From NCBI GenBank assembly GCA_025359105.1, contig JANYHK010000126.1, positions 1 through 32,163 of the forward strand: DNA of 32,163 bases, read 5' to 3'. Positions 8,653 to 16,411 of this stretch are shown in pieces. The DNA comes from Myxococcales bacterium (GTDB lineage Bacteria; Myxococcota_A; Polyangia; Polyangiales; Polyangiaceae). The position numbers and the translations under genes were made by a program. Positions within the stretch are counted from its first letter, which is position 1, and the number at the start of each line of letters is the position of its first letter. Below the pieces are notes generated by a model. It was not told the DNA's origin, searched no databases, and worked only from the letters and a program-made list of their open reading frames with translations.

Positions 8653-9189
8653 CTAAGGCAGCTGCGCGGCCGCGGTGCAGGCGTTCTTGTCGACCTTGCC
8701 GAGGAGCCAGCCGGTGAGGCACTTCTCGGTGTCGTCGCCCTTGATCATCACGGTGCCGCCCTTGTGCGCCTCGCCGGGGCCGGGGCCGAGGGGCTTCTTG
8801 ATGATGAGCAGCGAATCGGGCTGGGCCTTGCCCAGCGTGACGGAGTTCGTCTGCTCGGGCTCGACGGCGATGATCGAGCGGTAGTTCGCGGAGACCTCGT
8901 CGGGGGTCGTCACCGCGGCACCGGGGAGGATGCCTGCCTCGTTGGGGAGGCGCAGGCCGTTCTGGCTGTAGATCCGCATCGCCCGCGAGGGGTTGCCGTG
9001 GCAGTCGAACGAGCCGCAGTGGCGCTCGAAGACGGGGCCGACGCCGCCGGTCGTCGCCGAGAAGTCGCCGGGGTTGGGGCCGGTCACCGTGAATTTGTCC
9101 GTCGAGCCAGGCGTCGACGAGCACGCGACGGCCAGCCACGCGGCGACCGCGCCTGACACGAGCGAAAATGCGAGGGGTCCGGGCTTCAT
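8653..9189 (-). CDS. Lipoprotein with non-canonical CX4CH haem-like motif
   Basis: The 178-residue product has a lipoprotein signal (LAVAC, Cys23). At residues 58-64 it reads CGSFDCHG, a CX4CH arrangement in place of CxxCH. The rest (GLRLP, then SLLIIKKPLGPGPG.AHKGG near the C-terminus) matches the order of elements in planctomycete-type cytochrome c domains, where CxxCH is followed by GLRLD and a PxxSLLI.KP block. CX4CH haem sites are known in some multihaem cytochromes of deltaproteobacteria, so haem binding is plausible but unproven. ATG at 9189 overlaps the stop of the upstream gene by four bases. It is the last gene of the barrel operon. Confidence 0.75.
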   Translation of the reverse strand: MKPGPLAFSLVSGAVAAWLAVACSSTPGSTDKFTVTGPNPGDFSATTGGVGPVFERHCGSFDCHGNPSRAMRIYSQNGLRLPNEAGILPGAAVTTPDEVSANYRSIIAVEPEQTNSVTLGKAQPDSLLIIKKPLGPGPGEAHKGGTVMIKGDDTEKCLTGWLLGKVDKNACTAAAQLP

Positions 9190-9746
9190 AGTCCGAGGTC
9201 CGGGTTGACGGGGCAGTTCTTGGAGGGGCCCGCCGGATCGTCTCCGGCGAACAGGTACACGTGCGGCATCGAGCCGTACTGGTTGTTCTCGTCGATGATG
9301 CGGGCGTGGCAGTTGCCGCACGACGGCTCGCGCCCGATGGGGCTCTTCATCGAGCGCTTCGCGGCCCCCTTGGCCACGCGCACGAGGATCGGAAAGGCGG
9401 GATCCCACTCCGAGGGCTTCACGAAGAAGTTACCGACGCAGTTGGTCGCCTTTTCGAACTTCGAGTTCTTCGAGTCCGTCATCTGGATCGTGGCGCCCTC
9501 GACGCCGACGGTCCCGTTGGGGCCTGCGAAGACCGTCCCTGCGATCGAGAAGACCGAGTTGGACGCGGGGCCGTGCTCCTCGTGGCAGACCACGCATGGC
9601 TGGCCGGCGCGGTGGAACTCGCCGATGGGAACGCCGGTGACTTCCTTGCCCTGCGCGGCGACGGCGCCGTCGTGGACCGGATCCATTCCGCAGGCCGCGA
9701 ACGTGGCGATGGCGAGGACTCCGGCGAAACGCGAGAAGGAGCTCAT
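9186..9746 (-). CDS. Lipoprotein with two CxxCH haem motifs
   Basis: The 186-residue product has a lipobox (TFAAC, Cys19) and two canonical haem attachment sites, CVVCH at residues 51-55 and CGNCH at 143-147. The segment between them (SIAGTVFAGPNGTVGVEGATIQM) looks like a beta-sandwich of carboxypeptidase-regulatory type inserted between the haem sites; that is inferred from pattern only. ATG at 9746 overlaps the stop of the DUF3570-like barrel gene by four bases, and its own stop overlaps the next start by four. Stoichiometric production with the barrel is therefore likely, and it could pass electrons to or through it. Confidence 0.8.
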   Translation of the reverse strand: MSSFSRFAGVLAIATFAACGMDPVHDGAVAAQGKEVTGVPIGEFHRAGQPCVVCHEEHGPASNSVFSIAGTVFAGPNGTVGVEGATIQMTDSKNSKFEKATNCVGNFFVKPSEWDPAFPILVRVAKGAAKRSMKSPIGREPSCGNCHARIIDENNQYGSMPHVYLFAGDDPAGPSKNCPVNPDLGL

Positions 9747-11863
9747 TCGAACTCTCCGTCGAGGCCCACGGTGCCGTAGTAGGCCATCCGTTGCTTGATG
9801 AAGAGGGCGTTGAAGTAGCGCGTGTACATGACGTCTGCCTGCAGCGAGAGACCGATCTGAACCTTGTTCTCCGGCGGCGTCAGCGCAAGTCGGCTGCCTG
9901 GTCCGACTCCGAGGCTGACGAGAGGGGAGAGCTCGCGATCCGTCGTGCGGTTCGCGGGCAAGCCGATGGAGCCGTCGGGGTTCAACGTCGCCGTGTAAGC
10001 ACGCTGGAAGAATGACGCACCGGTCTGCGCGTGCAAGTGCGCATGCGGCCAGACGACCAGGCTCTTGGAGACGTCGTACATCCACCGCACGTCGGTCGTC
10101 GACGCCTTCACGGACCAGGTGTCGTAGTAGATGCGCTCCTCGAGGCGGAGCGTCGAGCGCGACTTCACGCGGAGCAGGTAGCGCCCGTTCAGCGAGTAAC
10201 GGTCGCGCGCGGTCGGGAGGTGCTCGAGCGGGCGGATCGGCAAACGGTTCTGGTTGACCGAACTGATCGAGGCGCCCACCGGAACCGTGACCCCCTGCTC
10301 GAAGATCGGGATCCAGCGGTAGGGCTTGGACTGGTCGCCGCGCTCGAGCATGGCGGTGACGCCGAGGACGAGCACCGAGGTGGGCGAAGCGACCACGGTG
10401 GCGCCGCCGCTCAGCGTGAGGGTCGTGTACTTCTCGGAAAAAATGCTGAACGGCGTCGTCGAGCGGCCGGCCGTGTCGATGCTGTAGCCGACGCCGAGCT
10501 GCGGCGTGAGCTGCTTGTCGTAGAAGTCGCCGGTCATCGCGAGGTTCACGCCGCGCGAGAAGTAGTCCTTCTCCGACGAGCCGAACGCCGACAGTTGCCC
10601 GCCGAAGCGGCCAGGCTTGTAGCCGCCGGTCGCCGTGACGGCGTGCCGGTTGTCGTAGAAGCGCCGAGAGGCCGTGCTCACGACGTCAGGGGACGCCGCG
10701 GTCAGGACATCGAGGGTGTAGCTCGCGCCGATGTTCCAGCCGCCCGTCGGTGAGACGATCGACCCGTGGATCGACGGGGTGACGACGTTCACCGCGACGT
10801 TGTCGGTGTAGCCGCCGAAGTCGAGGCCGGCGCGCACGACGAGCGGCTTCTCGTTCTTCGGGAGGCAGGCGCGGATCTCGTCCTCCGACTTCGCCTTGAG
10901 CATGCACTCGAGCTCACCCGGGGTGAGCGCGGTCGGCGAGAGGCGGATCTCGACCTCTTTGGTCTCGCCCTCCTTGATGTCGACGGTCTGGTCGAAGCTC
11001 TGCAGGATGCCGCTCAGCTGCCCCTCGGCGTGGGTGTGGTGCTGGCCGGGATCGATCGAGAAATTCTGGGTGAGCTTGTCGGCGGGAACCGGCTTCTCGT
11101 CGAAGGTCACCTTGAGGCCGCCGGCGCCGGGCGGGGGCTTGAACGTCACGTGCGAGATCTTGGGGATGAGCTCGGCGAGCTTCACCTGGGCAGCCTTGGT
11201 GAGCGCCGTGTCCTTCCTCTGGCTGGCGACCTCGAACGCCTTCTGCGCGTCGCGGAGGGCGTCGATGATCTTGCTTGCCTTCTGCTCGCACCCCGCGAGG
11301 TGCAGGCGCCCGCGCGGCTGCTCCTCGAGCTGGAGCGCGGCGCGATCCTTCTGGATGCAGTCGACGTAGTTGCCTTGCTGATCGGCCTGCGTCGCCGCCG
11401 TCGCGAAGTCGAAGGCGACCTTGTTCTGCCAGCCAGCCTTGCTCGAGTCGTCGGGCTGCGGATGGGCCGCGATCCACGCCTTCTGCGCGTCCGCGAACAC
11501 CTTCTTCATCGGATCGGTCACCCCGGTCGCCGGCAGTGAGCTCGACGCGTCGGCGTTCAGGGCGTCGGTGTACTCCTGCTTGGCCTCGTCGTCGCGCCCG
11601 ATCTGGGCGTTGACCATGCCGAGGGCGAGGTGGATCTGCGCCACCGCGTTCGGCCCGCAGGCGGGCTTTTTCCCGCACTTCTCCAGCATGGCCTTGAGCT
11701 TCTTCTTGGCCTCGCCGAAGTTTGCGTTGGAAATGTCGTCCCTCTGGATCTTGTCGACCGCCGCGATGACGGAAGCGTCGTCCGCGCGCGCACGCGCGGG
11801 AGCCGCGACGATCGCCACCAGGAGCACGAAGCCCGAAAGAGTCCTCCAGAGGCGTTGAGCCAC
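9743..11863 (-). CDS. TPR-like periplasmic domain fused to a DUF3570-like outer-membrane barrel
   Basis: The 706-residue product has a signal peptide ending near ARARA (residue 26). Residues about 30-240 are helical with TPR-like spacing (HLALGMVNAQIGRDDEAKQEY and later helices). Residues 240-340 look like a beta domain (HVTFKPPPGAGGLKVTFDE). From about 345 to the end are alternating amphipathic strands rich in Tyr, Thr and Gly, with the DUF3570-like landmarks FYDNRHAVT, LEHLPTARDRYSLNGRY and YYDTW. The terminal residues are FE, close to the aromatic end typical of outer-membrane barrels. DUF3570 proteins are often found near ApbE-type or redox genes. Here two haem-motif lipoproteins follow with four-base overlaps. 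Start GTG at 11863, without a strong ribosome site. Confidence 0.7.
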   Translation of the reverse strand: MAQRLWRTLSGFVLLVAIVAAPARARADDASVIAAVDKIQRDDISNANFGEAKKKLKAMLEKCGKKPACGPNAVAQIHLALGMVNAQIGRDDEAKQEYTDALNADASSSLPATGVTDPMKKVFADAQKAWIAAHPQPDDSSKAGWQNKVAFDFATAATQADQQGNYVDCIQKDRAALQLEEQPRGRLHLAGCEQKASKIIDALRDAQKAFEVASQRKDTALTKAAQVKLAELIPKISHVTFKPPPGAGGLKVTFDEKPVPADKLTQNFSIDPGQHHTHAEGQLSGILQSFDQTVDIKEGETKEVEIRLSPTALTPGELECMLKAKSEDEIRACLPKNEKPLVVRAGLDFGGYTDNVAVNVVTPSIHGSIVSPTGGWNIGASYTLDVLTAASPDVVSTASRRFYDNRHAVTATGGYKPGRFGGQLSAFGSSEKDYFSRGVNLAMTGDFYDKQLTPQLGVGYSIDTAGRSTTPFSIFSEKYTTLTLSGGATVVASPTSVLVLGVTAMLERGDQSKPYRWIPIFEQGVTVPVGASISSVNQNRLPIRPLEHLPTARDRYSLNGRYLLRVKSRSTLRLEERIYYDTWSVKASTTDVRWMYDVSKSLVVWPHAHLHAQTGASFFQRAYTATLNPDGSIGLPANRTTDRELSPLVSLGVGPGSRLALTPPENKVQIGLSLQADVMYTRYFNALFIKQRMAYYGTVGLDGEFE

Positions 11864-11949
11864 GGCCGTACGTTACTGGATCTCAACGGATTCTTGTAAG
11901 AATTTCGCCCCGTTTTTCGCACCTTGGCTTCGCCACAGCCGTCGGGCGC

Positions 11950-13701
11950 TCACGCAGCGAGGGGGAGGCGAACCTCGATGGTCGTCCCGACGCCGAGCTC
12001 GCTCTTCACGTCGATGCGGCCGCCCATCGCCTCGACGAGGTGCTTCACGATGGCCAGACCCAGGCCGGAGCCGCCGTGGTCGCGGGAGCGGCCGGCGTCC
12101 ACACGGTAGAAGCGCTCGAAGAGGCGCGGGAGGTGGCGCGCCTCGATGCCCGCTCCGCTGTCCGCGATCCGGAGGATGGCCATTTTGCCCTCGCGGGTCG
12201 CCGAGACGACGATGCGCCCGCCGCCGCCACTGCCGCCGCCGCCGTACTTGATGGCGTTGTCCACGAGGTTCAAGAGCACCTGCTCGACGCCGCTGGGATC
12301 GCCGAGGACACGCAGACCCTCCGGGAGCTCCAGCGCGAGGGACGTCTCCGCTTCGCCGAGGCGCGCGCGCACGGTGTCCTTCACGGCTTCGGCGACGGCG
12401 GAGAGGAGGACTGGCTCGCAGATCGCTTCGTCTTCGGGACGGGCCTCGAGCTCCGAGAGCCGCAGGAGCCCCGTCACGAGCTGGCCGATGCGCAGCGACT
12501 GGCGGTGGATGATTTCGAGAAACTGGCGTGTCGTGGCGAGGTCGGCGGTGCCGCGCAGCAGCGTCTCGGCGTACCCCTGGATCGCGGTCACCGGCGTGCG
12601 CAGCTCGTGGGAGACGTTGGCGACGAAGTCCCGGCGCAGCGCCATGAGGTGCACGATGCGCGTGAGATCGCGGAGCACCGTGACGAGGCCGCGGGGGCCC
12701 TGCGTGCGCTCGCTGCCGAGGGGACGCACGTACAGGGCGATGGTGCGGTCGCCGCGGTCGTGGGTCTCGATCTCGTCCTCGCGGATCTCGCCGCTCGTCT
12801 TCGCCGCTTCGATGAAGCCGAGGAGCTCGGGGGCGGCGATCACCTCCGCGAGCGTGGAGCCCGGCGCGAGCTCGCTGCCGAGGATCTGCGCCGCGGCGGG
12901 GTTCGCGAGGAGCACCTTGCCGTCCTCGTCGGTGACGAGCACCCCCTCGGCCATGCCGGCGAGGATCGCGGACAGCCGGTCGCGTTCGCGCGTGAGATCG
13001 CCGATCTTCGACTTGAGCTCGGCGGCGAGCGAGGAGAGCGTGCGAGACAGGAGGCCGAACTCGTCGGGCGAGTGCGGCAAGGGCTCGAGCTCGTAGTCGC
13101 CGCGCATGAGGCGCGTGGCGGAGGCCGTCATCGCGCGCAACGGCTCCGACGCCACGCGCGCCGCGAGGAAACCGAGCGCGAGGGCGAGGGCGAGGGCGAT
13201 GCCGCTCGCCCCGAGGAGCTGACGCTGCATCTCGCGGACCGTGGCGTTGATGCCGCTGAGCGGAGCGCCGAGACGGAGGACGAGGCCGTCGCCGGCGGAC
13301 ACCGCGACGAAGTGCATCTCTTCGCCGGCTTCGGTCACGCGCGACGCGCGCCCGACGACGTCGCCGTGCTGGGCAGCCACGACCTCGGGCGGCAGATCAC
13401 GCGGCGGCGGGCCGCCCGAGGAGTCGCCGACGACCTTGCCGTCCTTGTCGAAGATGGTCACCGTGGCGCTGACGATCAGCGCGATGCGGCCGGCGAGCTT
13501 GTCGGGATGCCGCCGCCCCTCGCCGACCCACACCGCCGCGCCGCGCGCCTGCTCCTCGAGCCGCCTGTCGAGCTGCGCGGCGAGGTCGGCACCGAGGGCG
13601 CGGTTCAAGAGAAAGAGCGCGATCGCGACGACGACCGCCACGAGCCCCACGTGGCTGGCGAGCAGCTTCGTCCGAAACGTGAGCCGGGAGAGGGGGTTCA
13701 T
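11950..13701 (-). CDS. PhoR-like sensor histidine kinase
   Basis: The 583-residue product is a complete membrane histidine kinase: TM1 about residues 14-33, a periplasmic domain of about 125 residues, TM2 about 161-183, HAMP linker 183-235, PAS-like domain 240-345, then HisKA with the H-box VSHELRTP (phospho-acceptor His365), the N-box LVDNAIKY, G1 DSGAGI and G2 GGSGLGLAIVK. The architecture matches the PhoR/PnpS class that works with PhoB. The matching PhoB-like regulator is on the same strand about 2 kb upstream, and a LysR gene ends 25 bases before this start, so this kinase may be read from the LysR transcript. Signal sensed: phosphate limitation is inferred from class only. Confidence 0.9.
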   Translation of the reverse strand: MNPLSRLTFRTKLLASHVGLVAVVVAIALFLLNRALGADLAAQLDRRLEEQARGAAVWVGEGRRHPDKLAGRIALIVSATVTIFDKDGKVVGDSSGGPPPRDLPPEVVAAQHGDVVGRASRVTEAGEEMHFVAVSAGDGLVLRLGAPLSGINATVREMQRQLLGASGIALALALALGFLAARVASEPLRAMTASATRLMRGDYELEPLPHSPDEFGLLSRTLSSLAAELKSKIGDLTRERDRLSAILAGMAEGVLVTDEDGKVLLANPAAAQILGSELAPGSTLAEVIAAPELLGFIEAAKTSGEIREDEIETHDRGDRTIALYVRPLGSERTQGPRGLVTVLRDLTRIVHLMALRRDFVANVSHELRTPVTAIQGYAETLLRGTADLATTRQFLEIIHRQSLRIGQLVTGLLRLSELEARPEDEAICEPVLLSAVAEAVKDTVRARLGEAETSLALELPEGLRVLGDPSGVEQVLLNLVDNAIKYGGGGSGGGGRIVVSATREGKMAILRIADSGAGIEARHLPRLFERFYRVDAGRSRDHGGSGLGLAIVKHLVEAMGGRIDVKSELGVGTTIEVRLPLAA

Positions 13702-13726
13702 TCGCAGACTCTCGAAGGTTACCCGA

Positions 13727-14686
13727 TCAGCGCGCGCGGGCGCGGACGCGCCCACGAAGAGGGAGCTGGGCCAGCTTGGCGGCGGCGGCGGCGAGGGCGG
13801 CGCGCAGCCACACGTGCGCCGGGTCGGCGTCGTGGCGTCGATGCCAGAACATCGACAGCGTGAAGGGTGGGAGCGGAACCGGCGGCGCGAAGATCTGGAT
13901 CGGCAGCGACTTCGAGTACGCGCGGGCCACACGCTCGGCCACGGTGACGACTAGATCGGTCTCCGCCACGACGTGCGGCGCGATCAGGAAGTGGGGGACC
14001 GCGAAGACGACGCGGCGTTCCAGCCCCAGCGCGGCGAGCGCGTCGTCGACGGCGCCCCCCGGGCGTCCGCGCGGCGCGATGAACGCGTGGCGTGCCGCCG
14101 CGAAGCGCTCCGGCGTCATCTTGCCGCGCAGGAGCGGGTTCCCTTTGCGCACGACGCAGACGAAGCGCTCGTCGAAGAGCGCCGCGCTCTTTATCCCGCC
14201 GCCATCCGCCATCGCCGCGGCCACGCCGAGCACGATGTCGACGTCGCCACGCCGCAAGTGCTCGCCGAGCCCTTCGTCGTACGGGCGCACCCACACGTCC
14301 ACCCCGGGGGCGTCCTCTCGGATGCGCGCGAGGAGCGGCGGCAGGAGGACGAACTCGGCGTAGTCCGACGCGCTCACGTAGAAGCGGTGCTCGGCGGTCT
14401 TCGGGTCGAAGGCCGGCGCGCCGAGGAGCGCCTTCTCCAGAACGTCGAGCGCCATCCCTAGCTGCGCGGCGAGCGCGTCGGCGCGAGGGGTCGGGGCGAC
14501 GCCGTCCCGCGTGCGAACGACGACGGGATCGTGCAGGAGCTCGCGCAGCCGCCCGAGCGCGTGGCTCGTCGCCGACTGGCTGAGCCCGAGCCGCTTGGCG
14601 GCGCGCGAGACGCTGCGCTCGGTCAAGAGCGCGTGGAGGACGACCGCGAGGTTGAGGTCGACGCCCGCAAGATGCATGCTCTGCAT
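13727..14686 (-). CDS. LysR-family transcriptional regulator
   Basis: The 319-residue product has the standard LysR layout: winged helix-turn-helix at residues about 8-66 (LNLAVVLHALLTERSVSRAAKRL followed by SQSATSHALGRLRELL), then a two-lobed effector domain from about 95. VDLNLAVVLHALL resembles the NodD/NahR/SyrM branch. It is divergent from the NmrA-family gene at 14774, the classic arrangement in which a LysR protein controls its neighbour. Start is ATG at 14686; a second ATG at 14677 is equally possible, and neither has a clear ribosome site. It ends 25 bases before the histidine kinase. Confidence 0.9.
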   Translation of the reverse strand: MQSMHLAGVDLNLAVVLHALLTERSVSRAAKRLGLSQSATSHALGRLRELLHDPVVVRTRDGVAPTPRADALAAQLGMALDVLEKALLGAPAFDPKTAEHRFYVSASDYAEFVLLPPLLARIREDAPGVDVWVRPYDEGLGEHLRRGDVDIVLGVAAAMADGGGIKSAALFDERFVCVVRKGNPLLRGKMTPERFAAARHAFIAPRGRPGGAVDDALAALGLERRVVFAVPHFLIAPHVVAETDLVVTVAERVARAYSKSLPIQIFAPPVPLPPFTLSMFWHRRHDADPAHVWLRAALAAAAAKLAQLPLRGRVRARAR

Positions 14687-14707
14687 AATAGATATGACAT
14701 CATTGCA
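14682..14707. promoter_or_regulatory. Imperfect dyad, possible LysR operator
   Basis: TGCA at 14682-14685 and TGCA at 14704-14707 flank an AT-rich segment with partly matching inner bases (TAAT against ATCAT). It overlaps the LysR start codon and faces the NmrA-family gene, as expected for an autoregulatory LysR site in a divergent promoter. The match is weak and partly subjective. Confidence 0.3.
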
Positions 14708-14773
14708 CGTGACGAATGAGCTGTCCTGACCCAAGTTGTCCTCTGCCTCGGTGAGGCAAAGGAGATTGACGCC

Positions 14774-15637
14774 ATGACGTTCGCGATCGCAGGAGTCTCG
14801 GGAAATACGGGAAAGGTCGTCGCCGACACGCTCTTGTCCCAGGGCAAGAAGGTGCGGGTCCTCGTGCGCGACGCCGCAAAGGGGCAGGCTTGGAAGGCCA
14901 AGGGGGCCGAGGTGGCGGTGGCGGATCTCGAGGACGCCGCCGCGGTCGCCAGGGCGCTCGAAGGGGCGGAGGGGGCGTACCTGCTCGTCCCGCCGAATCC
15001 CGCGACGGCGACGTTCCGCGCCTACCAGGACCGCGTCGTCCGCGCGTTGACCGAGGCCGTCGCCAAGGCGAAGGTGCCCCACGTGGTGCTCCTCTCGTCG
15101 ATCGGCGCGCAGCACGAGAGCGGGACCGGTCCCATTGCCGCGCTCTACGCTGCGGAGAAGGCCCTCGCGGCGATCCCCGGCACGGTGTGCTCGTTCCTGC
15201 GCGCCGGGTATTTCCTCGAGAACCTCGGCGGCTCGTTCGGGCAACTGGAGCAGGGGCTCCTCCCGACGTTCACGCCGGCGAAGCTCGCCTTCCCCGTCGT
15301 CGCGACCGTCGACATCGGCCGCCTCGCCGCGCAGCTCCTCGTCGAGGGGGCCAAGAAGACTCAGGTCGTCCAGCTCGGATCGCCCGCGACGTACGAGGAC
15401 TTCGCCGCCGCCCTCGCGAAGATCACCGGCAAGCCGATCACGGTCGCCGAAGGCCCGCTCGATGCGATGGTCGGTGTGCTCACGGGCTTCGGCTTTACCA
15501 GCGAGGTGGCGGGCCTCTACAAGGAGATGACCCACGGCATCCACGTCGGCAAGGTCGCCTTCGAAGCCGGCCACCGCACGGTCCCCGGCAGCACGTCCCC
15601 GGAGACGGTCTTCCGCGGCATGCTCGGCAAGGCCTGA
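14774..15637 (+). CDS. NmrA/SDR-family NAD(P)-binding protein
   Basis: The 287-residue product opens with the Rossmann nucleotide-binding motif GVSGNTG (G7xxG10xxG13), followed by RVLVRDAAKG for the second strand and NADP-type contact, then VADLEDAAAVARALEGAEGAYLL and VVLLSSIGAQH. This is the atypical short-chain dehydrogenase/NmrA-like family, whose members act as NADP-dependent reductases (quinone or azo type) or as redox sensors. GGAG lies upstream of the ATG. Divergent from the LysR gene, which probably regulates it. Substrate cannot be told from the sequence. Confidence 0.9.
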   Translation: MTFAIAGVSGNTGKVVADTLLSQGKKVRVLVRDAAKGQAWKAKGAEVAVADLEDAAAVARALEGAEGAYLLVPPNPATATFRAYQDRVVRALTEAVAKAKVPHVVLLSSIGAQHESGTGPIAALYAAEKALAAIPGTVCSFLRAGYFLENLGGSFGQLEQGLLPTFTPAKLAFPVVATVDIGRLAAQLLVEGAKKTQVVQLGSPATYEDFAAALAKITGKPITVAEGPLDAMVGVLTGFGFTSEVAGLYKEMTHGIHVGKVAFEAGHRTVPGSTSPETVFRGMLGKA

Positions 15638-15713
15638 GGCCCGACGGATTCAGGCCAGACGGAGTCGGGCAAAACGGATCGGGCCAAACGAAGTCAGGCC
15701 GGTCGGAGCTCAG
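15636..15713. repeat. Five degenerate 15-bp tandem repeats
   Basis: Right after the NmrA-family stop there are about five copies of a 14-to-15-base unit close to CAGGCCAGACGGAGT (also CGGGCAAAACGGAT, CGGGCCAAACGAAGT). The array fills the gap between the converging NmrA-family and response-regulator genes, touching the end of the latter. Spacers are absent, so it is a minisatellite-like array rather than a CRISPR. Confidence 0.7.
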
Positions 15714-16411
15714 GGAGGCGCGAGGCGGTAGCCGAAGCCGTGCACCGTCTCGATCGCCTCGCCGTGCGTGCCGAGGCGCTCGCGTAGTCGCCGGATGTGC
15801 GTGTCGACGGTGCGCGTGTTCATCTCCGCCGTGATCCCCCACACCTCCTCGAGCAGCCGGGCGCGCGAGTAGACGATGCCAGGGTTCTCGAGGAAGGTCG
15901 CCACCAGCTTGAACTCGAGCGGGCGGAGCGAGAGCTCCTGGCCGTCGAGCGTGACGCGGTGGCGCACGGTGTCGACCGAGAGGCCGCGCCAGGCGAGCGA
16001 CTTGGCCGGCTCGGTTGCGGCGCGCGCCTGCGTCCGCTCCTGCGCGCGTCGGGCGAGGGCGCGGACGCGCATGACGACCTCCCGCACGCTGAACGGCTTG
16101 ACCACGTAGTCGTCGGCGCCGACCTCGAAACCGAGGACCTTGTCGTACTCGTCGCCGCGCGCCGTGAGCATGAGGATGGGCAGATCGCCCGTCGCCGGAT
16201 CGGCGCGCAGCTTGCGACATACCTCGGTGCCGCTCATGTCGGGCAGCATCAGATCGAGGATCAGGACCGCCGGTCGCGCACGAAGCGCAGCGGCGAGACC
16301 CTCGCCGGCGGTTCCCACCGCCTCCACCTCGAAGCCCGCCTCGCGCAGGTTGAACGAGAGGAGCTGCAGGATGTCCGGTTCGTCGTCGACGAGGAGGATG
16401 CGTTCGCTCAT
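15710..16411 (-). CDS. PhoB-like response regulator (OmpR family)
   Basis: The 233-residue product has a receiver domain (acidic pair D9/D10, phospho-acceptor D53 in ILDLMLPDMSG, T83, K105 in KPFS) and a C-terminal winged helix (LSLRPLEFKLVATFLENPGIVYSR, then VDTHIRRLRERL and GFGYRL). Length and sequence fit the PhoB/OmpR class. The likely partner is the PhoR-like kinase at 11950-13701, from which it is separated by the LysR/NmrA pair. ATG at 16411 overlaps the stop of the decarboxylase-like gene by four bases, so both come from one transcript. Phosphate control is inferred; other PhoB-class signals are possible. Confidence 0.9.
   Translation of the reverse strand: MSERILLVDDEPDILQLLSFNLREAGFEVEAVGTAGEGLAAALRARPAVLILDLMLPDMSGTEVCRKLRADPATGDLPILMLTARGDEYDKVLGFEVGADDYVVKPFSVREVVMRVRALARRAQERTQARAATEPAKSLAWRGLSVDTVRHRVTLDGQELSLRPLEFKLVATFLENPGIVYSRARLLEEVWGITAEMNTRTVDTHIRRLRERLGTHGEAIETVHGFGYRLAPP

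Noticed and set aside
11891-11902. Dyad TTCTT/AAGAA before the barrel operon
   Set aside because: Only five bases per arm; too short to support an operator, although its position near a promoter is suggestive.
12040-13863. 607-codon plus-strand open frame
   Set aside because: Antisense to the histidine kinase, whose motifs are complete.
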